A stretch of 64,000 nucleotides of DNA. Origin: Pseudohongiella sp. Lineage in GTDB: Bacteria > Pseudomonadota > Gammaproteobacteria > Pseudomonadales > Pseudohongiellaceae. Position numbers and translations under genes: made by a program. The notes under the pieces are model-generated. The model ran no database searches, had not been told where the DNA came from, and was given only the letters and a program-made list of their open reading frames with translations. The stretch is taken from NCBI GenBank assembly GCA_030651695.1, contig JAUSCD010000012.1, positions 1 to 64,000 of the forward strand, in the 5' to 3' direction. Every line of letters begins with the position of its first letter. Position 1 is the stretch's first letter. Positions 1-9,214 of this stretch are shown piece after piece.

Positions 1-84
1 AGATGGGGACGGAGGAGTAGATGGGGAGTTTTACTCCTCCGTCCCCATCTACTCCTCCGTCCCCATCTACTCCTCCGTCCCCAT
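1..84. repeat. 18-bp tandem repeat with an inverted copy (long hairpin)
   Basis: The unit ACTCCTCCGTCCCCATCT occurs at 33-50 and 51-68, and its first 16 bases recur at 69-84. Positions 1-18 are its exact reverse complement, and 19-28 repeat the start of the inverted form. Positions 1-18 and 33-50 can therefore form a perfect 18-bp stem with a 14-nt loop. The array lies just 3' of the nucleoside transporter gene and may continue left of the window. Such GGGGACGGAGGA-type repeats are, from memory, often seen near REP-associated transposase genes in gammaproteobacteria; no such gene is visible here. Confidence 0.85.
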
Positions 85-97
85 TTACCCCCCTTAT

Positions 98-1333
98 TTA
101 CGACACAAGCCCTATGACCGCGCCCGTCATTAATGTCGCCAGGGTACCTGACACCAGCGTCCGGGGTGCCAGTTGTAATATATCGTCACGGCGCTCCGGA
201 CACATCGCCACCAGCCCACCGATCATTATTCCCAGCGAGCCCAGGTTGGCGAATCCGCACAGGGCATAGGTCATAATCAAACGGCTGTGCTGGCTCAACT
301 GATCGGCATCCAGCGCAGCCATTTCCAGATAAGCGATCAATTCATTCAGCACCATTTTGCTGCCTAGCAATGAACCGGCTGTCATTGCTTCAGACCAGGG
401 AATGCCAATCAACCAGGCCAAGGGTGAGAACAGCCAGCCGAGGATCCGTTGCACACTCAGATCATCTCCGGCTATTTGCGGTAATGCAGACAACATCAGA
501 TTGGTGAGCGCAACCAGCGCCACCAGCACCAGAAGCATTCCCACAACGTGAATCGCAAGGCGCAACCCATCAGATGTACCCTGAGTAATGGCATCCATCG
601 TGCTGGAGTAGCGCCGGGTAAGATCAACGTCCTTTGCATCGGTCTGTTGCGTCATCGGCACCATGATGCTGGCAATCAGAATCGCTGCCGGCGCACTGAT
701 GATCGATGCTGCAAGAATGTGCCCCAGCGCGCCGGGTATGATCGGTTCAAGTACCGATGCATAAAGAAACATGACCGTACCCGCGACCGTTGCCATACCG
801 CAGGTCATCAGCACAAACCATTCACCACGATCAAAGCGCTGTAGCAGTGGCCTCACTGTAAGAGGCGCTTCCACCATCCCGATAAAAATACTCGCTGCTG
901 CGCCCAGACCAATGCCACCGCCCACCTTCATGCTGCGTTGCAGCAGCTTGCTGATGCCCCGGATCAACCAAGGCAGAACCCGCCAATGCCACCCCAGTGC
1001 AGACAACACACTGAATACCAGAATGAGCGGTATAGCGCGAAACGCAAGCAGGAACACCGCGGACTCGTCCGTCACTTCGAACGGCGAAGCTCCGCCACCC
1101 AGATATCCGAACACAAACGATGTGCCTGCCTGAGTAGCCTGATCAACTGCCGATACCACTGAGTTCAGGCTCAGAATAAGACTGGCAACCCAATCTATAT
1201 TCACGATCATCAGCGCCAGCACAAACTGTAAACCAAGCCCCGCCAGCAACAACCGCCATGGCAAGGCCCTTCTGTTTTCGGACCACAACCAGGCAATCAT
1301 CAGCAACACCACCAGCCCGAGCCATGCCTGCAT
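98..1333 (-). CDS. nupC: NupC-type concentrative nucleoside transporter
   Basis: This is a predicted inner-membrane symporter that takes up nucleosides with H+ or Na+ (CNT family). The 411-residue length and the pattern of hydrophobic helices fit bacterial NupC proteins. Family-typical stretches are visible: VEAPLTVRPLL in the middle, followed by the MTCGMATVAGTVM segment, and a late GSKMVLNELIAY segment that matches the substrate-binding helix of CNT proteins. The open frame also has a GTG three bases upstream at 1336. The ATG at 1333 is preferred because GGAG lies 7 nt before it. The gene is divergent from the kinase pair at 1553 and ends next to the repeat array. The exact substrate and coupling ion cannot be told. 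Confidence 0.93.
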   Translation of the reverse strand: MQAWLGLVVLLMIAWLWSENRRALPWRLLLAGLGLQFVLALMIVNIDWVASLILSLNSVVSAVDQATQAGTSFVFGYLGGGASPFEVTDESAVFLLAFRAIPLILVFSVLSALGWHWRVLPWLIRGISKLLQRSMKVGGGIGLGAAASIFIGMVEAPLTVRPLLQRFDRGEWFVLMTCGMATVAGTVMFLYASVLEPIIPGALGHILAASIISAPAAILIASIMVPMTQQTDAKDVDLTRRYSSTMDAITQGTSDGLRLAIHVVGMLLVLVALVALTNLMLSALPQIAGDDLSVQRILGWLFSPLAWLIGIPWSEAMTAGSLLGSKMVLNELIAYLEMAALDADQLSQHSRLIMTYALCGFANLGSLGIMIGGLVAMCPERRDDILQLAPRTLVSGTLATLMTGAVIGLVS

Positions 1334-1552
1334 CACTTTTCTCCACGGTTTCTAACGGCTTTTGCATCCACATCCATACTTCAGTTGCCTGATTGCTTGC
1401 CGACTTGACATGAGAGTAGCAGGCAACCAGAAATGCGTCGATACGCATAGCTACGGGGATTGGCACTGGTGGGAACGGTGTCACCAAACAGCACTTCACA
1501 AATCATTCACAACAAGCGATTATCAAGCTCCAAAGAACAGGGGATAACAAGA

Positions 1553-3271
1553 ATGACTCAGGACCTGTCACGATTTCCCGAACTGCATGCGCTGGAAACC
1601 CGCATTCTGACCCGCCTCAGCGAGGATGTGCCGCTGCGGGTTATTCTCGACGACATCACCCTCACAGTAGACCGTTTGATGGCGGAGGTGCGCTCCTCCA
1701 TCCTGTTGGTAGAGAATGGGGTAATACGCCACGGCTCCGCCCCTAATCTTCCACCTGCATTTAATGCGGCCATTGATGGCGAAGCCATCGGGGAAAACGC
1801 CGGTTCTTGCGGGAGCGCTGCGTTTCTCGGCAAACAAGTAATTGTTGTCGATACGTTGACCGATCCGCTATGGCATGACTATCGCGAGCTGGCTATAGAA
1901 CATGGGCTTCTTGCATGCTGGTCAACTCCGGTGCTCTCCATAGAAGATCAGGTACTGGCTACCTTCGCGATCTACCATAAGACGGCGCGGACACCGAATC
2001 AGGCGGAAATCAACTTCATTAACCGGATAAGTCACTTTGTACGGGTTGCCGTGGAGCGCGCGCAGCACAAGCAGGCGCTGCAAAAAAGTGAAGAAAAGCT
2101 GGCTCAAATGCAGCGCCTTGAGGCGCTTGGACAGCTGACCGGCGGAATCGCACACGATTTTAACAATCTGCTGACCGTGATTATTGGCAATAGCGAACTA
2201 CTGGCAAGCACGCTGCCACACAACCCACGGCAACAAGACATGTTGAAGCTGATTCTGACTGCAGCGGGCCAGGGTGCAGATCTCACCAGCCGGCTGCTGA
2301 CCTTCGCCAGCAAACAAACCCTGAGCCCGGCTGTAATCGATTTATTCAGCATTGTGAAAAACCTCCAGCCGCTCGTCGAGCGCACGCTGGGGTCCGATAT
2401 CAGGATTCAGTTCCGCTTTGGCGGCGACTTGTGGCCGGTTTTGATTGACCCGACGCAGTTTGAGAGCGCTGTGCTCAATTTATGCCTCAATGCACGTGAT
2501 GCCATGACGCACGGCGGCAGCCTGACTGTTGAAGCCGCCAATGTCAGCTTTGATTACAAAGAGGAGATGCTGGCAGCCGACATTGCTGCCGGCGACTACG
2601 TCATGCTGGCAATCTCCGATACTGGCAGCGGCATGGATGAGGCGACTATTTCACGCGCGTTTGAGCCGTTTTTCAGCAGCAAACCTGCCGGCACAAACAG
2701 CGGCATGGGCTTGAGCATGGTGTACGGTTTTATCCGCCAATCACACGGACACGTAAAGTTGTACTCAGAGCCTGGCCAGGGCACTACTGTGCGTATGTAT
2801 CTGCCGCGGGCAATGGACAAAACCGCTGACGAAAACCCCACTACCAGATATAGACCCGGCACAGAACCAGCTTTGGTCACTGGTGATGCCGAACTTATTC
2901 TATTGGTTGAAGACAATGAACTGGTGCGTCTGCACGTAGAGAAGTTGCTGCACTCGCTGGGCTACCAGACCATCAGCGCAGCCAACGGTATGGAAGCCCT
3001 TGGAATTCTTGCGGGCAATCCATCCGTCGATTTGCTGTTCACCGATGTCGTCATGCCAGGGGGCATGAATGGGCGAGAGTTGTCTGAGCAGGCACTCGCC
3101 ATCAAACCTGATCTGCCCGTGCTGTTCACTTCAGGTTACGCTCAGGATGCCATCATGCACCAGGGGCGGCTTGCCCGGGGAGACCATCTGCTGCCAAAAC
3201 CCTATCGCCGCATGGATCTGGCCAACAAACTGCGGGAAGTGCTGGACAACGAATCACCGGACTCAAAATGA
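1553..3271 (+). CDS. Soluble GAF hybrid histidine kinase
   Basis: A 572-residue cytoplasmic sensor kinase with no membrane segment. Order: GAF domain (about 15-165), HisKA with phospho-acceptor His201 in GGIAHDFNN, HATPase_c with N-box NLCLNARDAM and G-box SDTGSGM, and a C-terminal receiver with Asp498 in LLFTDVVMPGG. The ATG at 1553 is preferred over an upstream in-frame ATG (1460) because AGGGG lies about 9 nt before it and the GAF domain starts soon after. A weak promoter, TTCACA (1495-1500) and GATTAT (1518-1523) with a 17-bp spacer, lies upstream. It overlaps the next kinase by ATGA, so the two are probably co-translated. The ligand of the GAF domain is unknown. No response regulator with an output domain is adjacent. 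Confidence 0.9.
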   Translation: MTQDLSRFPELHALETRILTRLSEDVPLRVILDDITLTVDRLMAEVRSSILLVENGVIRHGSAPNLPPAFNAAIDGEAIGENAGSCGSAAFLGKQVIVVDTLTDPLWHDYRELAIEHGLLACWSTPVLSIEDQVLATFAIYHKTARTPNQAEINFINRISHFVRVAVERAQHKQALQKSEEKLAQMQRLEALGQLTGGIAHDFNNLLTVIIGNSELLASTLPHNPRQQDMLKLILTAAGQGADLTSRLLTFASKQTLSPAVIDLFSIVKNLQPLVERTLGSDIRIQFRFGGDLWPVLIDPTQFESAVLNLCLNARDAMTHGGSLTVEAANVSFDYKEEMLAADIAAGDYVMLAISDTGSGMDEATISRAFEPFFSSKPAGTNSGMGLSMVYGFIRQSHGHVKLYSEPGQGTTVRMYLPRAMDKTADENPTTRYRPGTEPALVTGDAELILLVEDNELVRLHVEKLLHSLGYQTISAANGMEALGILAGNPSVDLLFTDVVMPGGMNGRELSEQALAIKPDLPVLFTSGYAQDAIMHQGRLARGDHLLPKPYRRMDLANKLREVLDNESPDSK

Positions 3272-5577
3272 GCGATAAAAACAAAAATAGATCATCGGCA
3301 GACGACGCCTTGCACTCCGCCTATCTGCATCTGATGGTAGCGGGCCGTGCCGCCAAAATGGGTGGCTGGTATCTGGATATCGTTGACCGCAAAGTCCACT
3401 GGTCTGCGGAAACAGCGGCCATCCATGGCCTGCCGGAGAGCTTCAGCCCGGAGCTGAAAGACGCGATCAACTATTATGCCCCTGAGTATCGTGAGCAAAT
3501 TGCTGCTGCAGTTGAGCGCTGCGTGCAGGAAGGCGTCAGCTTTGATGAGACTCTGGAACTGCTGCACGCAGATGGACATCGAGTCTGGGTAAGAGCGATT
3601 GGTGAAGCAGTCAAAGACGGCAACGGAACCGTCAATCGAATTCACGGTGCGTTTCAGGATATTTCCGAGCTCATGGCCGCACGTGAGGAATCGCGTGCTT
3701 TGTCCGAACGATTGATGCATACGCTGGAAAATATCAGCGACGCATTTCTGGTGATAGACAAAAATTGGTGTTTCGGATATCTGAACTCGCAGGCTGAGAA
3801 ATTATTGCAAAAAAAGCGCGAAGAGCTGCTGGGCAAACACATATGGACTGAATATCCTGCAGCCGTAGGCACCCGCTTCCAGGAGCAGTACGAACTGGCG
3901 ATCAATGAACAACTCACCGTCAGCTTTATAGAGTATTACCCGCCCCCGTTGGACCATTGGTTCGAGGTCAACGCATATCCCACACCAGACGGACTTGCTG
4001 TCTATTTCCGCGACGTTAATGAACGCTTCAGGCAGGAAGAGGCGTTGCGCGTGAGTGAAGAGCGTTTCCGCCTGATTGCGCTGGCAACCAATGACGTGAT
4101 CTGGGACTGGGATCTGGTCAAAGACACTGTGTGGTGGAACGACAGCCTACTGCCGGTTTTTGGCCATGACCCTGAGAATATTGAGGCCGGCCTGGAATCA
4201 TGGACCAATAGAGTTCATCCCTCGGATCTCAAGGCTGCCACTGACAGTGTCAATGCCGTCATGAAGAGCAAATCCACCAACAGCTGGCAGCACGAATATC
4301 GTTTTATGCATGCAAACGGTGAACCGCGTGTGGTGATCGACCGTGGTTACGTTATGCGAAATGCAAAGGGCAAACCGATACGCATGCTGGGCAGCATCAT
4401 GGATATGACTGACAGTCGCGAGATGAATGATCGCCTGCGCCAATCCCAGAAGATGGAAGCTGTTGGCCAACTTACCGGTGGTGTGGCGCATGACTTCAAC
4501 AACCTGTTGACGGTTATTCTTGGCAACGCGGAACTGTTAACTGAGCAGTTGACTGATCAACAACAACTACGAATGCTGGCCGAAATGACGGCGACAGCCG
4601 CCGAACGCGGGGCTGAGTTAACCAATCGCCTGCTGGCGTTTGCCCGACGTCAGCCGCTCGAGCCGAAACAGGTGAACCTGAATAAATTGATTCAGGGCAT
4701 GGATAATCTCCTGCGCCGCACCTTGCAGGAAAATATCGATATCGAGACTGTATATGCGGGCGGGTTGTGGCTCAGTGAAGTAGACCCGGGGCAACTGGAA
4801 GGCGCCTTGTTGAATCTGGCAATCAATGCGCGCGACGCCATGCCCGATGGAGGCAAGCTCACGATAGAAACAGCCAACACTCTGCTCGATGAGTCCTATG
4901 CCTGCCATCATGACGAAGTCAGACCGGGCCAGTATGTATTGATTTCGGTCTCCGATACCGGCGCCGGTATGCCAACCACAGTAGTCAGCCGGGCATTTGA
5001 ACCGTTTTTTACCACCAAACAGATGGGCAAAGGTAGTGGCCTGGGCCTGAGTATGGTTTATGGTTTTGCCAAACAATCCGGCGGGCACATCAAGATTTAC
5101 TCTGAAGTCAATGAAGGCACCACGGTAAAACTCTACTTGCCTCGGGCTGTGAACTCGGCTGATCCGCTTTATGAGGGGCACTTGGCACCCAAGACGGAAG
5201 GTGGCAGCGAGAAAATCCTGATAGTCGAAGATGACCCGCTGGTGCGCCAGCATGTCAGTGCCCAACTCAAAACACTCGGATACCAGGTAATCTCTTGCAG
5301 CAATGCGGAGGATGCACTCGATGTCATCATGCAGCTGAGCGATATTGATCTGTTATTTACTGACATCGTTATGCCTGGTTCCATGAACGGCAGGCAACTG
5401 GCGGAAGCAACACACAAGTTGCGACCAGCCATAAAAATTCTTTTCACCTCCGGATACACCGAGAATGCCATCGTGCATCACGGTCGGCTGGATCGCGGAG
5501 TACATTTGCTCAACAAACCGTATCGACGTCAGGAACTCGCTGCGAAAGTACGCAAAGTGCTGGATGAAACCGGCTGA
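3268..5577 (+). CDS. Multi-PAS hybrid histidine kinase
   Basis: A 769-residue cytoplasmic kinase. Three PAS regions precede the core (about 20-135, 145-250 and 265-390); the third carries the IWDWD and WWN signature of PAS_3 folds. HisKA follows with His408 in GGVAHDFNN, then HATPase_c (NLAINARDAM, SDTGAGM, GLGLSMVYG) and a receiver with Asp699 in LLFTDIVMPGS. No transmembrane helix is seen. It starts inside the stop codon of the preceding kinase (ATGA), which indicates translational coupling. Its kinase and receiver halves are clearly paralogous to the upstream gene and to the kinase at 33661. What the PAS domains sense, and the downstream target, are unknown. Confidence 0.92.
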   Translation: MSDKNKNRSSADDALHSAYLHLMVAGRAAKMGGWYLDIVDRKVHWSAETAAIHGLPESFSPELKDAINYYAPEYREQIAAAVERCVQEGVSFDETLELLHADGHRVWVRAIGEAVKDGNGTVNRIHGAFQDISELMAAREESRALSERLMHTLENISDAFLVIDKNWCFGYLNSQAEKLLQKKREELLGKHIWTEYPAAVGTRFQEQYELAINEQLTVSFIEYYPPPLDHWFEVNAYPTPDGLAVYFRDVNERFRQEEALRVSEERFRLIALATNDVIWDWDLVKDTVWWNDSLLPVFGHDPENIEAGLESWTNRVHPSDLKAATDSVNAVMKSKSTNSWQHEYRFMHANGEPRVVIDRGYVMRNAKGKPIRMLGSIMDMTDSREMNDRLRQSQKMEAVGQLTGGVAHDFNNLLTVILGNAELLTEQLTDQQQLRMLAEMTATAAERGAELTNRLLAFARRQPLEPKQVNLNKLIQGMDNLLRRTLQENIDIETVYAGGLWLSEVDPGQLEGALLNLAINARDAMPDGGKLTIETANTLLDESYACHHDEVRPGQYVLISVSDTGAGMPTTVVSRAFEPFFTTKQMGKGSGLGLSMVYGFAKQSGGHIKIYSEVNEGTTVKLYLPRAVNSADPLYEGHLAPKTEGGSEKILIVEDDPLVRQHVSAQLKTLGYQVISCSNAEDALDVIMQLSDIDLLFTDIVMPGSMNGRQLAEATHKLRPAIKILFTSGYTENAIVHHGRLDRGVHLLNKPYRRQELAAKVRKVLDETG

Positions 5578-5606
5578 TAAAATTTCCCACGTCCGTCAAA
5601 CGCTGC

Positions 5607-5612
5607 TATGAT
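5607..5612 (+). promoter_or_regulatory. Possible -10 element before the UbiA/DprE cluster
   Basis: TATGAT lies about 30 nt before the start of the HAD-UbiA gene in the 63-bp gap after the kinase pair. No convincing -35 hexamer pairs with it, so this is only a candidate promoter for the seven-gene cluster. Confidence 0.3.
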
Positions 5613-5640
5613 GACAGCGCCTTGAAAGGATTGACTGAGG

Positions 5641-7080
5641 ATGACACGCGTGCAAATACCCCTGGTGGTGGATCTGGATGGCACGTTGATTCATACGGAC
5701 ATGCTCCACGAATCTGCGCTAAAAGTATTTAGAGATCAACCATTTAAAACAATAGCCATACCTCTGTGGTTACTGCAGGGCAAGGCCGTGCTCAAAGATA
5801 AGCTGGCACAGCGTCTGGACTTTGATGCTGGCATACTCCCGTATAATCAGGAGCTGCTCTCGTGGCTGCATACCCAGAAAGCCAACGGCCGCCGCCTGAT
5901 ACTGTGTACAGCATCTGATCGAAAAATCGCAGAGGCTATCGCGGCACATCTGGATCTGTTTGACGACGTCATGGCCAGTGATGGTGAGACCAATCTGTCG
6001 GGCCCGCACAAGGCGCAGGCGTTAACACAACGCTTTGGTGTTAACGGTTTTGATTACGTTGGCAATTCCCACAAAGACCTGCCCGTATGGCAACAATCAC
6101 ACCAGGCGGTAGTGGTAAACGGCGCTGACGGCCTTGCCGACAAAGCCAGACAGTTTTGCAAAGTCGAGCAGGAGTTTCCAAGGCCGAAACCTGCCCTGCT
6201 AACCTGGATAAAATTGGTTCGCGCCCATCAATGGCTGAAAAATCTGCTGCTTTTTATCCCTGCGCTTGCCGCGCACGAAATTGGCAACGCAGCACTATGG
6301 CCGACGATGTTGATGGCATTTTTTGCTTTCAGCTTCTGCGCTTCCGCTGTTTACATCACCAACGATTTGTTTGATCTGGAGAGTGATCGCCTGCATCCGC
6401 GCAAACGCCACCGTGCTTTCGCCTCCGGCGTTGTGCCGGCCTGGAAAGGTGTGCTGTTGGTGCCTCCGCTGCTATTTGCAGGGATCACACTGGCATGGCA
6501 GGTTGGAATTCCCTTTTTGCAGTGGCTGCTTCTTTACCTGGTCCTGACCTGCGCGTACTCCTTCGGGCTCAAGCGCCTGATGCTGGTCGACTGTCTTACG
6601 CTTGCCATCCTCTACACCCTTCGCATTGTGGCCGGCGCCGCAGCAGCCGGCACTGAACTGACTTTCTGGCTGCTGGCGGAATCTGTTTTCCTGTTCCTGT
6701 CCCTTGCTTTTGTCAAACGATATGCTGAACTGCATGTCAGTGAGCAATCGGGCATCAGCAAAGCACACGGACGTGGCTATTACACCAGTGACGCTCCTCT
6801 GATCCAGACCCTAGGAGTGACATCCGGTTATATTGCTGTGCTGATTCTGGCGCTGTATTTCAACAGCGAAGCCGTGCTGGAACTTTACCGCGAGCCTGCT
6901 TTTGTATGGGCGGCTATCCCTATCATGTTGTTCTGGACCAGCTGGATGTGGATGCAGGCCAGTCGCGGCAATATGCACGATGACCCACTGATATTTGCAG
7001 TCAAGGACAGAGCCAGCCTGCTGGCGGGACTCGCCTTCGCGGTGGTTCTGGTTATCGGCACGGCAGGCTTGCCATGGTAA
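5641..7080 (+). CDS. HAD phosphatase-UbiA prenyltransferase fusion (DPPR synthase-like)
   Basis: A 479-residue two-part protein. The first 190 or so residues form a HAD-type hydrolase with motif I DLDGTLIHTD and a late GNSHKDLPVW segment. The rest is a polytopic UbiA-family prenyltransferase with the Asp-rich NDLFDLESD motif, followed by the RLHPRKRHR stretch seen in the DPPR-synthase branch of the family. Members of that branch transfer 5-phosphoribosyl diphosphate to polyprenyl phosphate; the HAD part could then remove the 5-phosphate. The next genes (DprE1- and DprE2-like) support this reading over quinone or heme synthesis. The stop overlaps the following start by 7 nt. The lipid length and exact sugar are inferred, not seen. 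Confidence 0.85.
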   Translation: MTRVQIPLVVDLDGTLIHTDMLHESALKVFRDQPFKTIAIPLWLLQGKAVLKDKLAQRLDFDAGILPYNQELLSWLHTQKANGRRLILCTASDRKIAEAIAAHLDLFDDVMASDGETNLSGPHKAQALTQRFGVNGFDYVGNSHKDLPVWQQSHQAVVVNGADGLADKARQFCKVEQEFPRPKPALLTWIKLVRAHQWLKNLLLFIPALAAHEIGNAALWPTMLMAFFAFSFCASAVYITNDLFDLESDRLHPRKRHRAFASGVVPAWKGVLLVPPLLFAGITLAWQVGIPFLQWLLLYLVLTCAYSFGLKRLMLVDCLTLAILYTLRIVAGAAAAGTELTFWLLAESVFLFLSLAFVKRYAELHVSEQSGISKAHGRGYYTSDAPLIQTLGVTSGYIAVLILALYFNSEAVLELYREPAFVWAAIPIMLFWTSWMWMQASRGNMHDDPLIFAVKDRASLLAGLAFAVVLVIGTAGLPW

Positions 7081-8417
7081 ATAATGATTTGGTGAAACTG
7101 ACATCCTGGGGAAATACCACCCACGATCCTCACAAACTCATCATGGTGAACGACCGCGAAAACACACAATTATTGGCAAATAATACACCTGGCATCTGTT
7201 TCGGAAACGGGCGCAGTTACGGGGATGTCTGTCTTAACCCCGGCGGGGTAGTCTGGCAAATGCGTGGGCTCAACCGGTTGATCGCTTTTGACAGCGTCAC
7301 AGGGCGACTGCGCTGCCAATCCGGTGTGTTGTTGCAGGATATCCAGCGCACGCTGGTCCCGCAGGGATGGATGTTACCGGTGACACCTGGCACTCAGTTA
7401 ATTACTGTAGGCGGAGCCATCGCCAATGATGTCCATGGCAAGAATCACCACCGGCTCGGATCTTTCGGTGATCATGTTATCGCGCTGGATCTGTTTCGCA
7501 CAGACGGATCGCTTCTGCACTGCTCGCACAACTCTGAGGCCCGGATGCTCCAAGCCACAATCGGGGGGCTGGGGCTGACCGGCATCATACTGGAAGCTGA
7601 ACTGCAGTTGCGCCGCATCAACAGTCCGTGGCTCACAACAGATACGGTTCCCTACCGATCGCTGGACGAATTTTTTGAGCTGGCCGACAGCTCGGAGCAG
7701 AATTGGGAGCATACCGTTTCCTGGATTGATTGCTTGTCTGGCAGAGCCGGCCATGACACCAGAGGAATATTTTTGCGCGCCAACCACAATAACGATGCAG
7801 CTGAACATAATCCGGATACCAGCCATACAGCGCCGACCGGAGCTCGCAGACTGTCCTTCCCATTCACGCCACCGCTCTCTCTGGTCAACCGTCTCAGCCT
7901 GCGGCCGTTCAACGAACTGTACTACCGCCTGCAAGCACGCAAACGCGGCAGCGGGACGGCGCACTATGAGTCATTCTTTTATCCGCTGGATACGCTGCGG
8001 CATTGGAACAGAATGTACGGGCCCCGCGGTTTTTACCAGTACCAGTGCGTTGTTCCGAAAGCCGACAGTCGTGAGGCGATAGCCCGGTTACTGAACACCA
8101 TTCAACAATCCGGCGAAGGCTCTTTTCTGGCAGTACTCAAGACGTTTGGAGACAAAACAGGCAAGGGCCTGCTCAGTTTTCCCATGCCGGGCGCAACACT
8201 GGCACTCGACTTTCCCAACAGAGGCGAAAGATCATCAAGATTATTTGAGCAACTTGACGCCATTGTCAGCGAGTACGCCGGCCGCATATACGCAGCCAAA
8301 GACGCACTGATGCCAAGAAGCTTATTCGAATCCGGTTACCCGCATCTGCCGGAGTTCATTCCAATGCGTGACCCCGGCATCAGCTCTGCGCTATCACGCA
8401 GGTTGATGGGTAGCTGA
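7074..8417 (+). CDS. DprE1-like FAD-dependent decaprenylphosphoryl-ribose oxidase
   Basis: A 447-residue flavoprotein of the VAO/FAD-linked oxidase family. GNGRSYGD near residue 45 and TVGGAIANDVHGKNHH near residue 110 are the FAD-binding hallmarks of DprE1, which oxidises the 2'-hydroxyl of polyprenyl-phospho-ribose. YHPLD-type (FYPLDTLRHWNRMYGP) and LSFPMPG segments also match the mycobacterial enzyme. At the place of mycobacterial Cys387 (in ICVDFP) this protein has Ala377 (LALDFP). The ATG start overlaps the stop of the UbiA gene, and the SDR partner follows after 14 nt. An alternative is a general sugar-lactone oxidase, but the neighbours argue strongly for DprE1. Confidence 0.87.
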   Translation: MVNNDLVKLTSWGNTTHDPHKLIMVNDRENTQLLANNTPGICFGNGRSYGDVCLNPGGVVWQMRGLNRLIAFDSVTGRLRCQSGVLLQDIQRTLVPQGWMLPVTPGTQLITVGGAIANDVHGKNHHRLGSFGDHVIALDLFRTDGSLLHCSHNSEARMLQATIGGLGLTGIILEAELQLRRINSPWLTTDTVPYRSLDEFFELADSSEQNWEHTVSWIDCLSGRAGHDTRGIFLRANHNNDAAEHNPDTSHTAPTGARRLSFPFTPPLSLVNRLSLRPFNELYYRLQARKRGSGTAHYESFFYPLDTLRHWNRMYGPRGFYQYQCVVPKADSREAIARLLNTIQQSGEGSFLAVLKTFGDKTGKGLLSFPMPGATLALDFPNRGERSSRLFEQLDAIVSEYAGRIYAAKDALMPRSLFESGYPHLPEFIPMRDPGISSALSRRLMGS

Positions 8418-8431
8418 TTTACAAACAGCGA

Positions 8432-9214
8432 ATGACACATGAGAACAACATGAATTCTGAATCTTTTGCAAACAGACACATTGTAATTATCGGCGCAACA
8501 TCAGGCATCGCTGAGCATTGTGCGCGGCGCTGGGCCCAGGAAGGCGCTGGCAGTATGACATTGGTCGCCCGCAACACGGATCGACTGTCGGAGATCCGTG
8601 ATGATCTGACAGTTCGAAGGCCCGGGCTGATGGTTCACTGCCTGAGCGGTGAGTTCCTTCTGGCCCAGGGCGTACAGCAGTTGGTTGACAACGTGCTGGC
8701 GATCGGGAACCCGGACATCGTGTTGATAGCACATGGCAGCTTGCCAGACCAAAGTCTCTGCCAGCAGAGTCTGACTCTTTGTGCCGAGCAAATGAACATC
8801 AATGCTCTGTCTCCTGTGCTATTTGCTGAAGCATTTGTCAGTCACATGGAAAAAGTGGGACATGGCACACTGGCGGTACTGGGCTCTGTTGCAGGCGACC
8901 GCGGGCGAAAATCCAACTATGTTTACGGGGCCGCCAAAGGTCTGGTTACACGCTATTTGCAGGGGCTCCAGCACAGACTTGCGGGCAGCAACGTCAGGGT
9001 GGTGCTGGTCAAACCCGGCCCGACTGATACCGCAATGACTGCCCATCTGAAACAGCAAGGCAGCAAACTGGCGAGCGTTGAGGAAGTTGCAGCTGCCATT
9101 ACTACCGGCATTGCCAGCGGCAAACCAGTGATTTATGCGCCGGCGAAATGGGCTTTGATCATGATGATCATTCGCCATTTGCCGCGCTTCATCTTCAATC
9201 GCATGGACATTTAA
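8432..9214 (+). CDS. DprE2-like short-chain dehydrogenase
   Basis: A 260-residue classical SDR with the N-terminal nucleotide-binding GATSGIAE motif, NAHG-type central strand (LIAHGSLPD), catalytic Ser in VLGSVAG and YVYGAAK as the YxxxK pair. In mycobacteria DprE2 reduces the 2'-keto intermediate made by DprE1, giving the arabino epimer. A hydrophobic C-terminal tail with basic residues could associate with the membrane, as DprE2 proteins do. The start could be the ATG at 8432 or at 8450; neither has a strong ribosome-binding site. The position directly after the DprE1-like gene is the main reason for the specific call. Confidence 0.85.
   Translation: MTHENNMNSESFANRHIVIIGATSGIAEHCARRWAQEGAGSMTLVARNTDRLSEIRDDLTVRRPGLMVHCLSGEFLLAQGVQQLVDNVLAIGNPDIVLIAHGSLPDQSLCQQSLTLCAEQMNINALSPVLFAEAFVSHMEKVGHGTLAVLGSVAGDRGRKSNYVYGAAKGLVTRYLQGLQHRLAGSNVRVVLVKPGPTDTAMTAHLKQQGSKLASVEEVAAAITTGIASGKPVIYAPAKWALIMMIIRHLPRFIFNRMDI

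Noticed and set aside
1-84. Possible CRISPR array
   Set aside because: The 18-bp units abut without spacers, one copy is inverted, and no cas gene is near.
4618-5265. 215-codon minus-strand frame inside the second hybrid kinase
   Set aside because: It is wholly antisense to a clear kinase gene and its translation shows no motif.
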